Shown in pieces: positions 62,716 to 64,000 of a stretch of 64,000 bases of DNA. The notes below the pieces were generated by a model. The model ran no database searches, was not told where the DNA came from, and saw nothing but the letters and a program-made list of their open reading frames with translations. Origin of the DNA: Procambarus clarkii (taxonomy: Eukaryota > Arthropoda > Malacostraca > Decapoda > Cambaridae); contig NC_091175.1 in assembly GCF_040958095.1 (NCBI RefSeq), positions 17,233,975 to 17,297,974 on the forward strand, read 5' to 3'. Numbering within the stretch: the first letter of the stretch is position 1; each line of letters starts with the position of its first letter. The position numbers were made by a program, and so were the translations under genes.

Positions 62716-63314
62716 CCAAGCCATACCCTCCTTCCCCCATTACTAACCTGACCCCGGATGGTTCAGGGTGACAGCCGCCTAATGATTGGACCGCCCTGCT
62801 GTCTGCCTCTCCTCACATTCTCCCCTCTCATTCACTCAGTCCCCCCTCACCTTCCCCTCTCTCATATTTTCACACCCAATATTCACCTTCCCTTTCCCCC
62901 CCTCACATTCCCTCGTGTTTACTGTTTCCTCTCGTTCCGTATCACTCCGTCTTCTTCACTCGTTTCCCGTCATCTTTATTTTGCTTTATTCTCCGGCCTC
63001 CTCATTTTCTTATTCTGTTTATCTCATCATATTCCATTTTTACCTTTGCTGTCCCTCATGTTCCATCACCTGTCTTTGAATCTATTCACATTCATTCACT
63101 TCTAATCATTTCCCAGGTTTCCAAGTTTGACACATTGTGAGTCGTTGCCGTCTCTAATCGAGTTCAAATCTCAAATGAAACATACTTTGTATCGTGTCTT
63201 TGTTTGGAGATGGACAAAGATAATTTTACTTAATGATGGAGAAATAAGAGTTAATAAAATTCTCATATAGGTCTTGGGATAGGCGATGAAGACTGCTGAG
63301 TTAACCAAAGAATG
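62323..63314. other. Pyrimidine-rich non-coding stretch
   Basis: A TC array at about 62670-62711 and a long C/T-rich tract to 63080. No gene. Confidence 0.5.
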
Positions 63315-63455
63315 TGTTCCATGTTAGGCAAAGAATGTGTTCCATGTTAGGCAAAGAATGTGTTCCATGTTAGGCAAAGAATGTGTTCCATGTTAGGCAA
63401 AGAATGTGTTCCATGTTAGGCAAAGAATGTGTTCCATGTTAGGCAAAGAATGTGT
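63315..63455. repeat. Minisatellite, 23-bp unit
   Basis: Six copies of GTTCCATGTTAGGCAAAGAA plus TGT, near identical. Confidence 0.93.
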
Positions 63456-63664
63456 TCTCAAAGGAGTTGGCTATTATCTTGGATTGCCTTTAAGCAGCCT
63501 AGCAAAAATAGCGAATGCCGCCAGCAAAACTTAGACTTGAAGCAAAACGAAAACCTACGCTTCCTATTCCGTCTACGACCTCGCTATCGTGGAAAGAGAT
63601 GTTCTTGTCCCTCTCTGTTTCTTTCCCTTTCTATCTATCATCACTTTGACGGTCTGTAATTCTC

Positions 63665-63703
<39 letters not shown>

Positions 63704-64000
63704 ATACCCTGATAAAGGAGTAAAATTTTAAAATTTCTCCTGGTGCCTCGCCTCGTGTGAACTAAGACAGGGTCGTTCCGGGCTGTTGATTAGTAATGTG
63801 TGACTCCGCCTTCTTGACACTTCCCCCTAAATCTTTGTTCATTCTGCCACTCTCCCCTTTCCCTTGGCCCTTCTGGCTCTCTCTCTCTCTCCCCTCCCTT
63901 TGATCCTCCTAACGTTCTTCTCTTACCTTTTCCTGGTACTCTCCTGCCCTTCCGTTATCTCCTCCTGGTGCTGCTCCTCTTCCTTCCCCTCTCCTCTTTC
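63456..64000. other. Non-coding stretch to window end
   Basis: CT array at 63669-63700, then pyrimidine-rich. No supported gene. Confidence 0.5.

Overview
The window looks like nuclear DNA from an arthropod, most probably a decapod crustacean such as a crayfish. Three things point that way. A single-exon FoxC/crocodile-type forkhead gene of animal architecture is present. TTAGG, the arthropod telomere motif, is built into dispersed elements. The window also carries an extreme load of long CA, AG and TA microsatellites together with CR1-like LINE 3' ends and tRNA-derived SINEs. The species assignment is inference. There are no prokaryotic operons, no CRISPR array and no viral genome.

Only one complete protein-coding gene is convincing: FoxC on the minus strand at 49641-51128 (495 residues). 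It has GC-box clusters upstream and a strong hairpin just after its stop codon. A weaker candidate is the pair of 5' coding exons of an unidentified spliced gene on the plus strand at 36276-36336 and 36544-36618. Almost every other long open frame comes from a tandem repeat and is not a gene.

Layout. 0-7 kb: an edge minisatellite, a broken LINE flanked by CA arrays, an AG array, a 21-bp minisatellite and a 51-bp satellite. 7-25 kb: a string of minisatellites (20-, 21-, 31-, 27- and 17-bp units), a near-perfect 169-bp-arm foldback between TA arrays, fold-back MITE copies and SINEs. 25-36 kb: a dense mobile-element zone with a second locus of the 51-bp satellite, several SINEs, an RT remnant and a family of inverted elements ending in ACCCGTCCT. 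36-45 kb: the possible spliced gene, a LINE remnant, long AT-rich stretches and hairpin-bearing minisatellites. 45-49 kb: TA arrays around a MITE with inverted TTAGG repeats. 49-53 kb: the FoxC locus. 53.7-56 kb: a 2.3-kb array of a 15-bp unit. 56-64 kb: AT-rich DNA, a second TTAGG-core MITE, an 82-bp and a 39-bp array, and pyrimidine-rich DNA.

Four patterns stand out. LINE 3' ends sit within or between CA arrays, as if new copies enter older copies' tails. A roughly 70-100-bp element made of two consecutive hairpins occurs seven times, and two copies display a consensus splice donor. Most minisatellite units contain a short perfect inverted repeat. FoxC has a bulged 18-bp hairpin immediately downstream of its stop codon.
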